From contig JAIUPQ010000007.1 of the NCBI GenBank assembly GCA_020161145.1, positions 124,001 to 188,000 on the forward strand: 64,000 nt of DNA, read 5' to 3'. Numbering within the stretch: position 1 is the first letter of the stretch; each line of letters begins with the position of its first letter. A program made the translations under genes and the position numbers. This document shows, piece by piece, positions 48,013 through 59,393 of the stretch. A model generated the notes under the pieces. It saw nothing but the letters and a program-made list of their open reading frames with translations. It was not told where the DNA came from and did not search any database. Source of the stretch: Pseudomonadota bacterium. GTDB taxonomy: Bacteria > Pseudomonadota > Gammaproteobacteria > Burkholderiales > Burkholderiaceae_C.

Positions 48013-48303
48013 ATGACGACTGTTGCTGCCAAGACGGTCTCCGTCAAGCTGGACGACGGCACCCACGCCCGTGTCAAGCGGCTGGCCGGCGCCAGAAACC
48101 GGACGGCCCACTGGATCATGCGCGAGGCGATCGAGCGCTATGTGGAGCGCGAGGAGCAGCGCGAAGCCTTCCGCGAGGCCACGCTGGCGGCCTGGCAGGC
48201 CTACCGCGATACCGGACTGCATGCCACCGAGCAGGAGGCTGAGGTTTGGCTCAGCCGGTTGGCTCAGGGCGAAGACGTGGAGCCGCCTGCGTGCCACGCC
48301 TGA
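48013..48303 (+). CDS. Ribbon-helix-helix antitoxin, ParD/CopG-like
   Basis: A 96-residue protein. The N-terminal [20 protein letters not shown] and [20 protein letters not shown] form a ribbon-helix-helix DNA-binding fold, followed by a charged helical tail that would cover the toxin. The downstream toxin gene overlaps it by 13 bases. It probably represses the pair through the palindrome upstream. Confidence 0.87.
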   Translation: MTTVAAKTVSVKLDDGTHARVKRLAGARNRTAHWIMREAIERYVEREEQREAFREATLAAWQAYRDTGLHATEQEAEVWLSRLAQGEDVEPPACHA

Positions 48304-48587
48304 TCTGGGCGCCGCCGGCTTTGCGGGATGTGCAGCGGCTCTACCGGTTTTTGCTGCCCAAGAATCCGGACGCGGCGGGGCGGGCCGTCAAGGCCATCCA
48401 GCAAGGCGTGCGTGTGCTGCGCCAGCAGCCCGGCATCGGCCGGCCGGTGGAGGATCTGACCGAGGCGTTTCGCGAGTGGCTGATCGACTTTGGCGACAGC
48501 GGCTATGTGGTGCGCTACCGCTGGGAACCTGACGCCGACACGGTGACCTTGTTGGCGGTCTGGCATCAGCGGGAAGCCGGCATGTGA
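48291..48587 (+). CDS. RelE/ParE-superfamily toxin
   Basis: A 98-residue protein: [40 protein letters not shown], and the C-terminal YVVRYRWEPDADTVTLLAVWHQRE match ParE/RelE folds. The W-H-Q-R-E ending resembles the ParE group (gyrase poison) more than the RelE ribosome nucleases. The GTG start at 48291 gives the usual N-terminus and a 13-base overlap with the antitoxin. Confidence 0.87.
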   Translation: MPRLIWAPPALRDVQRLYRFLLPKNPDAAGRAVKAIQQGVRVLRQQPGIGRPVEDLTEAFREWLIDFGDSGYVVRYRWEPDADTVTLLAVWHQREAGM

Positions 48588-48590
48588 CCG

Positions 48591-49583
48591 CTACGGGCCC
48601 AACCGCTGCCGCGCCTGCCCCTCCAGCACCGCGATGCGGGCATCGAACTGGCGGTTCTGCTCGTCCATGAACTCCACCAGCCCCAGCCCCTGCGGCGGGG
48701 CGTCGGCGACGAAGTGCAGCGTCAGGCCCAGCGGCGAGAAGATGACTTTCAAAAAAGCCTCGGTCATGCGGCGGATGCCTTCGTCCAGGTGGGCGAATTC
48801 CAGCCCCTCGTTGACGCGCTGGATGATCTGGCTTTGCATGAGGTCAGACTTCTTCAGCGCCTCGGCGTCGTCGGTCAGGAAGCGCTCCTGCTCGACCTTG
48901 CCGCTGTCCACCCGGGTGATGCGCTCCAGCCGGGCCGACAGCTCTTTTTCGGTGCGCATGGACTGAAAGCCCTGGAAGTCGCGCGCAAAGCCGGTGACCT
49001 CGACCTCGCCATCTGAAACGCGCCGAAAGCGCAGCGCCTGCAAGTCCACGCCCAGATTGGCCTCGAAGGCCACGCGCACGACGTTGAACAACTCGGCGCT
49101 GGTGCGCCGCTCTTTCTGGCCCAGGCCGAGCATGCCGCCGCTGCGCTCGACGGTGTCGGTGGCGGCGGGCGTGTGCAGGTAGTCGCGAATGGCAGCCTTC
49201 ACGCTGATGAGGTTGAGCCGCAGGATGGGCTTGTAGCTCTCGACGCTGATCTTCATGCTGCGCAGGCGGGCGATTTCGGCGTCGAGGTTGCGCTGCGCGG
49301 CCAGCGCGTCACGCAATGCCGCCTCGCGCGCTTCCAGCTCGCGGGTCTTGTCCTGGGTGCCGCGCGCCAGCGCCTGCGGAATGGTCAGCGCATAGATGAA
49401 GCCCGCCACCAGCGAAAAGACGGTGGTCAGAAAGAGGGCCGTGGGCCGGTCGGCGATGTTGATGGCCATCATCACGCCGGCGGCAAACACGGCCGTGGCC
49501 AGCAGCAGCACCGAGCGGGCCGAGAGGCGGGCGAGCCAGCGCAGTGGAGCCGCGAGCAGGGTCAGTGGATTCATCGCGTTCAT
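48591..49583 (-). CDS. Unknown membrane protein with coiled coil, coupled to Lrp regulator
   Basis: A 330-residue protein: two hydrophobic segments at about 25-65 (SVLLLATAVFAAGVMMAINI and LFLTTVFSLVAGFIYALTI), a predicted coiled coil (about 70-115, KTRELEAREAALRDALAAQR), then a soluble domain of 200 residues with no family I recognise. The ATG at 49583 overlaps the Lrp stop (ATGA), so it is translated with the regulator. A link to proline catabolism is possible from context only. Confidence 0.75.
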   Translation of the reverse strand: MNAMNPLTLLAAPLRWLARLSARSVLLLATAVFAAGVMMAINIADRPTALFLTTVFSLVAGFIYALTIPQALARGTQDKTRELEAREAALRDALAAQRNLDAEIARLRSMKISVESYKPILRLNLISVKAAIRDYLHTPAATDTVERSGGMLGLGQKERRTSAELFNVVRVAFEANLGVDLQALRFRRVSDGEVEVTGFARDFQGFQSMRTEKELSARLERITRVDSGKVEQERFLTDDAEALKKSDLMQSQIIQRVNEGLEFAHLDEGIRRMTEAFLKVIFSPLGLTLHFVADAPPQGLGLVEFMDEQNRQFDARIAVLEGQARQRLGP

Positions 49584-50080
49584 AGGGCAAGAGCGGTGGT
49601 GTGTTTGACTTCTTCCATCACGACGTAGGTGCGGGTCTCGCGCACGCCGGGCAGGCTCCAGATCACCTCGCCCACGAAGAGCCGGTAGGCCGCCATGTCG
49701 GCCACCCGGGTCTTGAGCAGGTAGTCGAAGCCGCCGGCCACGAGGTGGCATTCGAGGATTTCAGGCCGCACCTGCACGGCGGCGCGAAAGTGGTCGATCA
49801 CGTCCTGCACGGTGCGGTCCAGCAGCACCTCCACAAAGACCAGCAGCCCGGCGCCCAGTTTGGCCGGGTTGAGCCTGGCCTCGTAGCCCAGGATAAAGCC
49901 TTCACGGGTGAGGCGGCGCACGCGCTCCAGCACGGCCGTGGGCGACAGGTGCACCGCCTCGGCCAGCTTCAGGTTGCTGATGCGACCGTCGCGCTGCAGC
50001 GCGCGCAGGATGCGGGCGTCGATGGCGTCCAGGCCCAATGCGGTGAGCGCGCCAGATTGTTTGGCCACAGTGGGGAACAT
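49580..50080 (-). CDS. Lrp/AsnC-family regulator, likely of putA
   Basis: A 166-residue regulator: N-terminal helix-turn-helix (LDAIDARILRALQRDGRISN, then HLSPTAVLERVRRLTREGFI) and a C-terminal RAM ligand-binding domain (LLVFVEVLLDR ... VAGGFDYLLKTRVADMAAYR). It faces putA across 72 bases with a perfect palindrome in the gap. In several proteobacteria an Lrp-type protein (PutR, BkdR-like) activates putA in response to proline, which fits here because this PutA lacks its own DNA-binding domain. Confidence 0.9.
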   Translation of the reverse strand: MFPTVAKQSGALTALGLDAIDARILRALQRDGRISNLKLAEAVHLSPTAVLERVRRLTREGFILGYEARLNPAKLGAGLLVFVEVLLDRTVQDVIDHFRAAVQVRPEILECHLVAGGFDYLLKTRVADMAAYRLFVGEVIWSLPGVRETRTYVVMEEVKHTTALAL

Positions 50081-50089
50081 CCGAATTTC

Positions 50090-50108
50090 ATGCGGAAGAC
50101 TTCCGCAT
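50090..50108. promoter_or_regulatory. Perfect palindrome, candidate Lrp operator for putA
   Basis: ATGCGGAA-GAC-TTCCGCAT is an 8+3+8 perfect inverted repeat, 10 bases from the Lrp start and 44 from the putA start. Its location fits a regulator-binding site controlling both genes. Confidence 0.65.
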
Positions 50109-50152
50109 ATCCTGCGCGATTCTCCACCACAACCCCTTTGCAGAGGCCACGC

Positions 50153-53100
50153 ATGACCGCTGTGTTTTCGTTTGGCGCCCCGCGCGCACGCCTGCCCTTC
50201 CCCTACCGCCGCGAGGCCGCTGCGCTGGCCGAGGCGCGCACCCGCCTGGATGGCGGGCTGGACTGGCCCGCCGTGATGGCCATGGCCACGCCCTGGGCGG
50301 CGGCGGTGCGCAGCAAGCCTGCGCCCTTCTGGGCCATGGAGTCGCTGCTCAAGGAGTACCCCATCTCCAGCGCCGAGGGGCTGGCACTGATGCGGCTGGC
50401 CGAGGCGCTGCTGCGCGTGCCCGACGCCGAGACGGCGGTGGTGCTGACCGCCGACCAGCTGGGCCGGGCCGATTTCGATACCGAAACCGGCGGCGGCGTG
50501 CTGGCCAACCTCTCGGCCAGCGCCATTGCCATGTCCAAGAAGTTTCTGCCCGACGCGGGCGGCGAGTCGGGCCTGCTGGCGCGGCTGGGCGCCAAGACGG
50601 TGGTGGGCGCCACGGTGCGCGCCATCCAGCTGCTGGGGCGCCAGTTCGTGCAGGGCCGCACCATAGGCGAGGCCATGGACGAGGCCGAAAGCGCCCGCAA
50701 GAAACAGCCCACGTTGCGCTTCTCGTACGACATGCTGGGCGAAGGCGCGCGCACCGAGGCCGACGCCGAGCGCTACCTGGCCTCGTATGCCGGCGCCATC
50801 CGCGCCATTGCCGCGCTGCCGGCCAAGGGCGCGGGGCCGGAGCAGCGCGACGGCATTTCCATCAAGCTCTCGGCGCTGTTCTCGCGCTACGAGGAGGTGC
50901 AGCGCGAGCGCGTGGCGGCCGAGCTGCTGCCGCGCGTGTGGCAGCTCATCGAGCTGGCCGCGCCGGCCGGCCTCAACCTCACCATCGACGCCGAGGAGGT
51001 GGACAGGCTGGAGCTGTCGCTGGACGTGCTGGAGGCGCTGGCCGCCCGCATTGCCCAGACCTACCCGCAATGGCGCGGCTTTGGCCTGGCCGTGCAGGCC
51101 TACCAGACGCGCGTGCTGGCGGTGGTGGACGAGGTGGCGCGCATCGCCAAGCAGCACAACCTGCGCTTCATGGTGCGGCTGGTCAAAGGCGCCTACTGGG
51201 ACGCCGAGATCAAGCGCGCCCAGGAGCTGGGCCTGCCCGGCTACCCGGTCTACACGCACAAGGCCCACACCGACGTGTCCTACCTGGCGGCGGCGCGGGC
51301 GCTGTTTGCGCACAAGGCGCAGATCTACCCGCAGTTCGCCACCCACAACGCCGCCACCATCGCCGCCATCCTGCAGATGGCCAAGACGGCTGGTGCCGAG
51401 CCCGACCGCGATTTTGAGATGCAGCGCCTGCACGGCATGGGCGACGGCGTCTACCGCGAGGTGCTGGCCGACGGCCAGATGGCCTGCCGCGTCTACGCCC
51501 CGGTGGGCGAGCACCGCGATCTGCTGGCCTACCTGGTGCGCCGGCTGCTGGAGAACGGCGCCAACTCCTCGTTCGTCCACCAGCTGGCCGACGACGATGT
51601 GCCGCTGGAGACGGTGCTGGCCTCGCCGCTGGCGGGTGTGGTGGCCGGCCCCCATGCCGAGGGCTTCCCGCTGCCGGCCGACCTCTATGGCAAGAGCCGC
51701 CGCAACTCCACCGGTGCCGACGTGACCGCCCCGGCCCAGCGCGACCCGCTGCTGGCCGCCGTGGCCGCCACCACCGTACCGGCCGTGGCCGAAGCGCATG
51801 CGGCCGAGATCGACGCCGCCATGGCCACGCTGCACGCCGGTTTCTGGGCCTGGAACGACCGCCCGGTGGCCGAGCGCGCCGCCATCATCCGCCGCGCGGC
51901 CGACCTGCTGGATGCGCGCCTGCCCGAATACTGCGGCCTGCTGGTCAAGGAGGCGCACAAGACGCTGGGCGACTGCGTGGCCGAGGTGCGCGAGGCGGTG
52001 GATTTCCTGCGCTACTACGCCGCCCAGGCCGAAGAGAAGATGCAGCCGCAGGAGCTGCCCGGCCCCACCGGCGAGCGCAACACGCTGCGCCTGGCCGGGC
52101 GCGGGGTGTTCGTCTGCATCAGCCCGTGGAACTTCCCGCTGGCCATTTTTGCCGGCCAGGTGGCGGCGGCGCTGGTCACCGGCAACACGGTGGCCGCCAA
52201 GCCCGCCGAGCAGACGCCGGCCGTGGCGGCCCGCATGGTGGCGCTGCTGCACGAAGCCGGTGTGCCCGAGGACGCGCTCAAGCTGCTGCACGGCCCCGGC
52301 GAGACGGTGGGCGCGGGCCTGGTGGCCGACGCGCGCACGGCCGGTGTGTGCTTCACCGGCTCCACGCAGGTGGCGCGCATCATCAACCGCACGCTGGCCG
52401 CCAAAGACGGCCCCATCGTGCCGCTGATTGCCGAGACCGGTGGCCTCAACGCCATGATCGTGGACTCCACCGCCCTGCCCGAGCAAGTCATTGACGCCGT
52501 GGTGCAAAGCGCCTTCCGCTCGGCCGGCCAGCGCTGCTCGGCGCTGCGCCTGCTGCTGGTGCAGGACAGCGTGGCCGACGGCATGATCCACATGCTGCAA
52601 GGCGCCATGCAGGAGCTGCACGTGGGCGACCCGGCCGAGCTGCGCACCGACGTGGGCCCGGTCATCGACGACGAGGCGTTTGAAGGCATCAGCGGCCACG
52701 TGGCCCGCCTCAAGCGCGACGCCACCCTGCTGGGCGAGACGCCCAGCGGCAGCCCGGCGCCGCGCCAGATCCTGCCGGTGGCGTTCGAGCTGCCGCGCAT
52801 CGCCGATCTCCAGAACGAGATCTTCGGCCCGGTGCTGCACGTGGTGCGCTGGAAGGGCGACGTCGATGACGTGCTGCGCCAGGTCAATGCGCTGGGCTAC
52901 GGCCTGACGTTCGGCGTGCAGACGCGCATCGACAGCCGTGCCGAGCGGCTGGCGGCGGCCGCCCACATCGGCAACGTCTACGTCAACCGCAACATGATCG
53001 GCGCGGTGGTGGGCGTGCAGCCGTTTGGCGGCGAGGGCCTCTCCGGCACCGGCCCCAAGGCGGGTGGGCCGCACTACCTGTACCGCTTTTGCAGCGAGCA

Positions 53101-53164
53101 GACGGTGACCATCAACACCACGGCGGCGGGCGGCAATGCGGCACTGTTGGCCGTAGCCAACTGA
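50153..53164 (+). CDS. putA: Bifunctional proline dehydrogenase/P5C dehydrogenase PutA (short form)
   Basis: A 1003-residue enzyme that oxidises proline to glutamate. The proline dehydrogenase barrel fills about 160-470 ([44 protein letters not shown]-like [17 protein letters not shown]). The aldehyde dehydrogenase follows with [39 protein letters not shown], the catalytic Cys in [10 protein letters not shown] and the adjoining ETGGLNAM. The N-terminal ribbon-helix-helix domain of E. coli PutA (1320 residues) and the long C-terminal domain are absent, as in minimal PutAs, so it cannot repress its own gene. The facing Lrp gene probably controls it. Confidence 0.96.
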   Translation: MTAVFSFGAPRARLPFPYRREAAALAEARTRLDGGLDWPAVMAMATPWAAAVRSKPAPFWAMESLLKEYPISSAEGLALMRLAEALLRVPDAETAVVLTADQLGRADFDTETGGGVLANLSASAIAMSKKFLPDAGGESGLLARLGAKTVVGATVRAIQLLGRQFVQGRTIGEAMDEAESARKKQPTLRFSYDMLGEGARTEADAERYLASYAGAIRAIAALPAKGAGPEQRDGISIKLSALFSRYEEVQRERVAAELLPRVWQLIELAAPAGLNLTIDAEEVDRLELSLDVLEALAARIAQTYPQWRGFGLAVQAYQTRVLAVVDEVARIAKQHNLRFMVRLVKGAYWDAEIKRAQELGLPGYPVYTHKAHTDVSYLAAARALFAHKAQIYPQFATHNAATIAAILQMAKTAGAEPDRDFEMQRLHGMGDGVYREVLADGQMACRVYAPVGEHRDLLAYLVRRLLENGANSSFVHQLADDDVPLETVLASPLAGVVAGPHAEGFPLPADLYGKSRRNSTGADVTAPAQRDPLLAAVAATTVPAVAEAHAAEIDAAMATLHAGFWAWNDRPVAERAAIIRRAADLLDARLPEYCGLLVKEAHKTLGDCVAEVREAVDFLRYYAAQAEEKMQPQELPGPTGERNTLRLAGRGVFVCISPWNFPLAIFAGQVAAALVTGNTVAAKPAEQTPAVAARMVALLHEAGVPEDALKLLHGPGETVGAGLVADARTAGVCFTGSTQVARIINRTLAAKDGPIVPLIAETGGLNAMIVDSTALPEQVIDAVVQSAFRSAGQRCSALRLLLVQDSVADGMIHMLQGAMQELHVGDPAELRTDVGPVIDDEAFEGISGHVARLKRDATLLGETPSGSPAPRQILPVAFELPRIADLQNEIFGPVLHVVRWKGDVDDVLRQVNALGYGLTFGVQTRIDSRAERLAAAAHIGNVYVNRNMIGAVVGVQPFGGEGLSGTGPKAGGPHYLYRFCSEQTVTINTTAAGGNAALLAVAN

Positions 53165-53234
53165 GGCGCGGCAGCGGGGCTGGAGCCCCTGGGTTGCGGC
53201 GCACAATCGCGCTTTGCCACCACCGGCCCGCTGC

Positions 53235-55127
53235 TTGAACACCTCCGCCCACGCTCCCGCATCGAAATCGGCCACCGCCACCGCCGGGCTCACGCTCGGC
53301 GCACTGGGCGTGGTCTATGGTGACATCGGCACCAGCCCGCTGTATGCGCTCAAAGAGGTGTTCCACGGCGGCCACGTGCCGGTCACGCCCGACAACATCC
53401 TGGGCGTGCTGTCGCTGATCTTCTGGACCATCACCGTGGTGGTCTCGCTGAAGTACGTGCTGCTGATCCTGCGCGCCGACAACAACGGCGAGGGCGGCCT
53501 GATCGCCATGCTGGCGCTGGCCACCACGGCCGTCAAGGACAAGCCCGGGCTGCACCGGGTGTTGATGATCGTGGGCCTCTTTGGCACCGCCATCTTCTAT
53601 GGCGACGGTGTCATCACGCCCGCCATGACGGTGTTGGGCGCGGTCGAGGGCATCGACGTCTATGCGCCCGAATACCACCACACCATCATGCCCCTCACGT
53701 TGCTGGTGCTGACCGGGCTGTTTGCCGTGCAGCGCTTTGGCACGGCCGGCATCGGCAAGTTCTTCGGGCCGGTGATGCTGGCGTGGTTTGCGGCGCTGAC
53801 CGCGCTGGGCCTGCCCTACATCGCGGGCAACCCCGGCGTGCTGGTGGCGCTCAACCCACTGTACGCGCTGGAGTTCTTCCAGCACCAGCCGCTGGTGGCC
53901 TTCATTGCGCTGGGCGCGGTGGTGCTGGTGGTCACCGGCGGTGAGGCGCTCTATGCCGACCTGGGGCACTTCGGCAAAAAGCCCATCCGCCTGGCCTGGT
54001 ACGGCGTGGTCATGCCGGCGCTGGTGATCAACTACTTTGGCCAGGGCGCCATGTTGCTGGCCGAACCCGAGGCGGCCACCAACCCCTTCTTTCACCTCGC
54101 GCCGGCCTGGGCCGAGGTGCCCCTGTTTCTGCTGGCCACGGCGGCGGCCATCGTGGCGTCGCAGGCGCTGATCACGGCGGCCTTCTCGGTCACCAAACAG
54201 GCGGTGCAGCTGGGCATCCTGCCGCGCATGGCCATCATCCACACCTCCGAGCGCGATACGGGTCAGATCTACGTGCCCTTCGTCAACTGGGGGCTGTACG
54301 TGCTGATCGTGCTGGCGGTGGCGCTGTTCAAGAACGCCTCGTCGCTGGCGGGCGCCTATGGCATCGCCGTCACCATCGACATGACCATCACCACGGTGAT
54401 GACTTTTTTCGTCATCCGCTACGGCTGGCACTACCCGCTGGCGGTGGCGCTGGCGGCCACCACGTTCTTCTTTGCCATCGACGTGACCTTCCTGGCCTCC
54501 AACCTGCTCAAGCTCTTTGCCGGCGGCTGGTTCCCGCTGGTCATCGGCGGGGGCATGTTCGTGCTGATGCTGACCTGGATGCAGGGCCGGCGCCTGCTGC
54601 GCGCCAAGCTGCGCGAGGACGCGCTGAATCTGCGTGAATTTCTGGAGGCGGTGTTCATCTGCCCGCCTGCGCGCGTGGAGGGCACGGCCATCTTTCTCAC
54701 GGCCGAGCCCGGGTTGGTGCCGGTAGCGCTGCTGCACAACCTCAAACACAACAAGGTGCTGCACACCCACAACCTGTTTTTGACGGTGCGCAGCCACGAA
54801 GTGCCCTACATCCCGTCGGCCGAGCGCGTGGAGGTGGAGCCGCTGGGCCCCGACTGCTGGCAGGTGGTGCTGCATTTCGGCTTCATGAACGAGCCCAACG
54901 TGCCGGCCGCGCTGCGGCTGGTGCCCGAGCACGACTTGCCGCTGGACGAAATGCAGACCAGCTACTTCCTCAGCCGCGACAGCGTCATGCCCACGGTGGG
55001 CGAGGGCATGGCGATGTGGCGCGAAAAGCTCTTCGCCTCCATGCACCGCAATGCGGCCGACATGGCGGACTTTTTGAGCCTGCCGTCCAACCGCATCGTG
55101 GAGCTGGGGGCGAAGGTCGAGATATGA
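53235..55127 (+). CDS. kup: Kup-type low-affinity potassium transporter
   Basis: A 630-residue proton-coupled potassium symporter with twelve or so membrane segments and a C-terminal cytoplasmic domain. Clear family parts are [74 protein letters not shown] and [20 protein letters not shown]. The start is uncertain: TTG at 53235 (MNTSAHAP) or TTG at 53214. No ribosome site is visible. Strong stem-loops follow the stop. Confidence 0.95.
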   Translation: MNTSAHAPASKSATATAGLTLGALGVVYGDIGTSPLYALKEVFHGGHVPVTPDNILGVLSLIFWTITVVVSLKYVLLILRADNNGEGGLIAMLALATTAVKDKPGLHRVLMIVGLFGTAIFYGDGVITPAMTVLGAVEGIDVYAPEYHHTIMPLTLLVLTGLFAVQRFGTAGIGKFFGPVMLAWFAALTALGLPYIAGNPGVLVALNPLYALEFFQHQPLVAFIALGAVVLVVTGGEALYADLGHFGKKPIRLAWYGVVMPALVINYFGQGAMLLAEPEAATNPFFHLAPAWAEVPLFLLATAAAIVASQALITAAFSVTKQAVQLGILPRMAIIHTSERDTGQIYVPFVNWGLYVLIVLAVALFKNASSLAGAYGIAVTIDMTITTVMTFFVIRYGWHYPLAVALAATTFFFAIDVTFLASNLLKLFAGGWFPLVIGGGMFVLMLTWMQGRRLLRAKLREDALNLREFLEAVFICPPARVEGTAIFLTAEPGLVPVALLHNLKHNKVLHTHNLFLTVRSHEVPYIPSAERVEVEPLGPDCWQVVLHFGFMNEPNVPAALRLVPEHDLPLDEMQTSYFLSRDSVMPTVGEGMAMWREKLFASMHRNAADMADFLSLPSNRIVELGAKVEI

Positions 55128-55140
55128 GCCCACCCCCTAC

Positions 55141-55207
55141 GCAATCGCAGATTGCGCCCCCTCAAGGGGGCACTGCCAGTGGACCGGCGAAGCCGGATCC
55201 ACGGCAG
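55141..55207. repeat. Three consecutive stem-loops between kup and benE
   Basis: GCAATC-GCA-GATTGC (55141-55155), then GCCCCCT-CA-AGGGGGC (55156-55171), then a long stem in which CTGCC-A-GTGGACCGGC (55173-55188) pairs with GCCGG-A-TCCACGGCAG (55192-55207) around a GAA loop, 15 pairs with two single-base bulges. This looks like an intergenic repeat of Comamonadaceae type that may also end kup transcription. Confidence 0.65.
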
Positions 55208-55233
55208 TCACCGGGTGAGACGGCAGAGCAAAG

Positions 55234-56403
55234 GTGGTGACCTTGCGGCGGTTCCTGCGGGATCTCTCGCTGCCGGCCGTCGTGGCCGGGTTTGTGGCGG
55301 TGCTGGTGGGCTTTACCAGTTCGGTGGCCATCGTGTTTCAGGCGGCGCAGGCGTTTGGGGCCACGCCGGCGCAGACGGCATCGTGGATGTGGGCGCTGGG
55401 GCTGGGCATGGGGGGCACCAGCATCGTGCTGTCGCTGTGGGCACGCCAGCCGGTGCTGACGGCCTGGAGCACGCCCGGCGCGGCGCTGCTGGCGGCTACC
55501 AGCGGCATCACCATGCCCGAGGCCATCGGGGCGTTTCTGGTCACCGGTGGGCTGATCGTGGTGGCGGGCGCCACCGGCTGGTTCGAGCGCATCATGGACC
55601 GCATTCCAGTGGCGGTGGCCTCGGCGCTGCTGGCGGGGGTGCTGGCGCGCTTCGGGCTGGACGCGGTGCTGGCCGCGCGCAGCGCGCCGCTGCTGGTGGG
55701 CGTGATGGCGCTGACCTATCTGGCGGCGCGGCGCTGGTGGCCGCGCTATGCGGTGCCGCTGGTGCTGGTGGCCGGCGTGGCCGTGGCAGCGGCCCAGGGG
55801 CAGTTGCACCTGGGCAGCGTGGCCTGGGACTGGGCGCGGCCGGTGTTCACCGCACCCACGTTCAGCATGGCCGCGCTGGTGGGGGTGGCGCTGCCGCTGT
55901 TTCTGGTCACCATGGCCTCGCAGAACCTGCCGGGGGTGGTGGCGCAGCGCGCCTCAGGCTATGACGCGCCCATCTCGCGCAGCATCACGGTCACCGGCGC
56001 CGCCACGGTGTTGCTGGCGCCGTTCGGCGGTTATGCACTGAATCTGGCGGCCATCACGGCCGCCATCTGCATGGGCCGCGAGGCGCATGAAGACCCGGCG
56101 CGGCGCTACACGGCGGCCGTGATGGCCGGCCTGTTCTACGTGGCCATCGGCCTGGCCGGCGGCGCCGTGGTGGGGCTGCTGACGGCGTTTCCGCGCGAGC
56201 TGGTGGCGGCGGTGGCGGGCCTGGCGCTGCTGGGCACCATTGCCACGGGGCTGGCCCATGCCTTGAAGGAAGAGGCCCACCGCGATGCAGCCATCGTCAC
56301 CTTTCTGGTCACGCTGTCGGGCCTCACGGTGCTGGGCATAGGCTCGGCGTTCTGGGGGGTGATGGCCGGGGCGGCGGCGCTGGGGTTTGGGCGGCGCGGG
56401 TAA
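55234..56403 (+). CDS. BenE-family benzoate/proton symporter-like transporter
   Basis: A 389-residue membrane protein of about twelve hydrophobic segments, typical of BenE: FTSSVAIVFQAAQAFGATPA, SWMWALGLGMGGTSI, RQPVLTAWSTPGAALLA, MASQNLPGVVAQRASGYDAP and APFGGYALNLAAITAAICMG. It starts at GTG 55234 or the next GTG. No aromatic-ring degradation genes are nearby, so the substrate may be another carboxylate. Confidence 0.9.
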   Translation: MVTLRRFLRDLSLPAVVAGFVAVLVGFTSSVAIVFQAAQAFGATPAQTASWMWALGLGMGGTSIVLSLWARQPVLTAWSTPGAALLAATSGITMPEAIGAFLVTGGLIVVAGATGWFERIMDRIPVAVASALLAGVLARFGLDAVLAARSAPLLVGVMALTYLAARRWWPRYAVPLVLVAGVAVAAAQGQLHLGSVAWDWARPVFTAPTFSMAALVGVALPLFLVTMASQNLPGVVAQRASGYDAPISRSITVTGAATVLLAPFGGYALNLAAITAAICMGREAHEDPARRYTAAVMAGLFYVAIGLAGGAVVGLLTAFPRELVAAVAGLALLGTIATGLAHALKEEAHRDAAIVTFLVTLSGLTVLGIGSAFWGVMAGAAALGFGRRG

Positions 56404-56517
56404 GGCCACGGGCTGGCGGCGCCGAGCGCTCGGACCCACACTTCGATCGCGACCGAAACCAGCGGGCCGCCTGCTGCCGCACACTGCGCCGCACGTTCCA
56501 CTTCCAACGGACATGCC

Positions 56518-56874
56518 GTGATCGCCGTGATGTTTGAACTCTGGCCCCAACCCGGTCAAGGCCCGCGCTACTTCGACCTCGCGGCCGGCCTGCGCGACGA
56601 GTTGGCCACGATAGAGGGCTTTGTCAGCGTCGAGCGCTTCGAGCGCATCGGCGCGCCAGGCAAATGCCTGTCGCTCTCGTTCTGGCGCGATGAGGCCGCC
56701 GTGGTGGCATGGCGCAACCGGACCGCGCACCGGGCCGCACAGGAAGCGGGCCGTGCCGCTGTGCTGGCTGACTACCGCCTGCGCGTGGCCCATGTGCTGC
56801 GCGACTACGGCATGCGTTCGCGCGAGCAGGCCCCGGCCGACTCCAACCACCACCATGCGAAGGCCCACCCATGA
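56518..56874 (+). CDS. Antibiotic biosynthesis monooxygenase (ABM)-domain protein
   Basis: A 118-residue protein with a dimeric ferredoxin-like alpha-beta barrel fold ([53 protein letters not shown]). Such proteins can be cofactor-less monooxygenases or isomerases. The start is GTG 56518, with an in-frame ATG at 56530. The C-terminus is His-rich (NHHHAKAH). It overlaps the next gene by 4 bases, the first of a three-gene operon. Confidence 0.83.
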   Translation: MIAVMFELWPQPGQGPRYFDLAAGLRDELATIEGFVSVERFERIGAPGKCLSLSFWRDEAAVVAWRNRTAHRAAQEAGRAAVLADYRLRVAHVLRDYGMRSREQAPADSNHHHAKAHP

Positions 56875-57221
56875 GCATCACCTGTTTCATCCGCTACGAA
56901 ATCGATCCATTCCAGACCGACGCCTTTCGACAGTACGCGCAGAACTGGGAGTCCATCATTCCGCGCTGTGGTGGCCATTTGGTGGGCTACTGGCTGCCAC
57001 ATGAGGGCAGCAACGTAGAGGCCTTTGGCCTGATCCGCTTTGCCTCCTTGGCCGCCTACGAGACCTATCGCACCCGGCTCAAGGCCGACGCCGAAGGCGC
57101 GCGCAACTTTGCCTGGGCGCAACAGCAGCGCTTCATCCTGAAAGAGGAGCGCCGCTTTTTGTGCGACGTGGAGGGCACGCTGAACCAGCCCGCTCTGGCG
57201 CCTGCGTCCCCATGTGCCTGA
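56871..57221 (+). CDS. NIPSNAP-family protein
   Basis: A 116-residue protein: [40 protein letters not shown] and [18 protein letters not shown] match NIPSNAP, again a dimeric alpha-beta barrel related to ABM. It sits between an ABM gene and an ArsR regulator, overlapping both. Substrate unknown. Confidence 0.86.
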   Translation: MSITCFIRYEIDPFQTDAFRQYAQNWESIIPRCGGHLVGYWLPHEGSNVEAFGLIRFASLAAYETYRTRLKADAEGARNFAWAQQQRFILKEERRFLCDVEGTLNQPALAPASPCA

Positions 57222-57904
57222 GCCCACCCCGGCCTGAGCCACGCTTTGCCCGCGTCGCCGCGTTGCTGGCTGACCCCACGCGGGCGCGCATGCTGGCTTG
57301 CTTGCTGGGTGGTGAGCACCGCACGGCGGGTGAATTGGCACGCGCTGCCGGCATCACGCCGCAAGCGGCCAGCTCGCAACTGGCGCAGCTGGTGGAGGCC
57401 CATCTGGTGAGCGAACGAAAGCAGGGTCGCCTCAAGTATGTCGCGCTGGCCGACGCAGAGGTGGCGCGCCTGCTGGAAACCCTGGCTGGCGTGGCCGAGT
57501 GCGATGGCGTGGCTATGCGATGGCAACGCCCCGCCTACCAGCCGCTGAAGCACGCGCGGCGTTGCTACGGCCATCTGGCCGGCGAGCTGGGTGTGGCGCA
57601 GTGCAAGGCGTTGCTGGCACGCGGTGTGCTGGTCGAGCAGGCCGATGGCTTCACGCTGACCGCCGAGGGCCGTGCCTGGTTGGCCGACTTGGGCATCATG
57701 CTGCCGCCCTCACGCAGTCGGCTGGCCTGGCGTTGCATGGACTGGTCGGAGCGCCAGGATCACCTGGCCGGCCCACTGGCCAAGGCACTGCTCGACCATC
57801 ATCTGCACAAAGGTTGGTTGCGCGCCAACACGAACAACCGCGCGCTGCGCGCCACGCCCGAGGGTCAGGCGCGGCTGCTGCCGCTGCTGGACCTCGGCGG
57901 ATAG
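57212..57904 (+). CDS. ArsR-family regulator with C-terminal extension
   Basis: A 230-residue protein. Residues about 10-95 form an ArsR-type winged helix ([55 protein letters not shown]). The C-terminal 130 residues form a second domain ([19 protein letters not shown]) found in ArsR proteins linked to small-molecule genes. The ATG at 57212 overlaps the NIPSNAP stop by 10 bases, so it likely regulates this operon. The effector is unknown. Confidence 0.87.
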   Translation: MCLSPPRPEPRFARVAALLADPTRARMLACLLGGEHRTAGELARAAGITPQAASSQLAQLVEAHLVSERKQGRLKYVALADAEVARLLETLAGVAECDGVAMRWQRPAYQPLKHARRCYGHLAGELGVAQCKALLARGVLVEQADGFTLTAEGRAWLADLGIMLPPSRSRLAWRCMDWSERQDHLAGPLAKALLDHHLHKGWLRANTNNRALRATPEGQARLLPLLDLGG

Positions 57905-57919
57905 CGGCCGCCCAGACAA

Positions 57920-57939
57920 AACGCCCCCGAAGGGGCGTT
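57920..57939. terminator. Intrinsic bidirectional terminator between ArsR and glutamate dehydrogenase
   Basis: AACGCCCC (57920-57927) and GGGGCGTT (57932-57939) form a perfect 8-base stem with a tetraloop. On the minus strand it is followed by TTTGTC, making TTTT with the stem end, a good terminator for glutamate dehydrogenase; the plus-strand tail is weaker. Confidence 0.85.
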
Positions 57940-57965
57940 GCGAATGGAAGGCGATGCAGCCGGCT

Positions 57966-59243
<1,278 letters not shown>

Positions 59244-59393
59244 GGTTGGGTTGCTCCTGATTGCGCCACAGTGGTTGGGGTTGTGCGTGGCATGGCTGGG
59301 CAATGTAGGCGGGCGCCGCGTGCAAGGCGAGTCAGTTCGATGCAAGATTTGCATAATCGGCCTCATGGTTGGTCGGCCCCTACACTGGCCTTC

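Noticed and set aside
49580-53293. 1237-codon minus-strand open frame opposite putA
   Set aside because: The 5' part (50081-53293) is a GC-bias shadow of putA with low-complexity Gln/Gly/Ala/His sequence and no domain; only the 3' part, the Lrp gene, is real.
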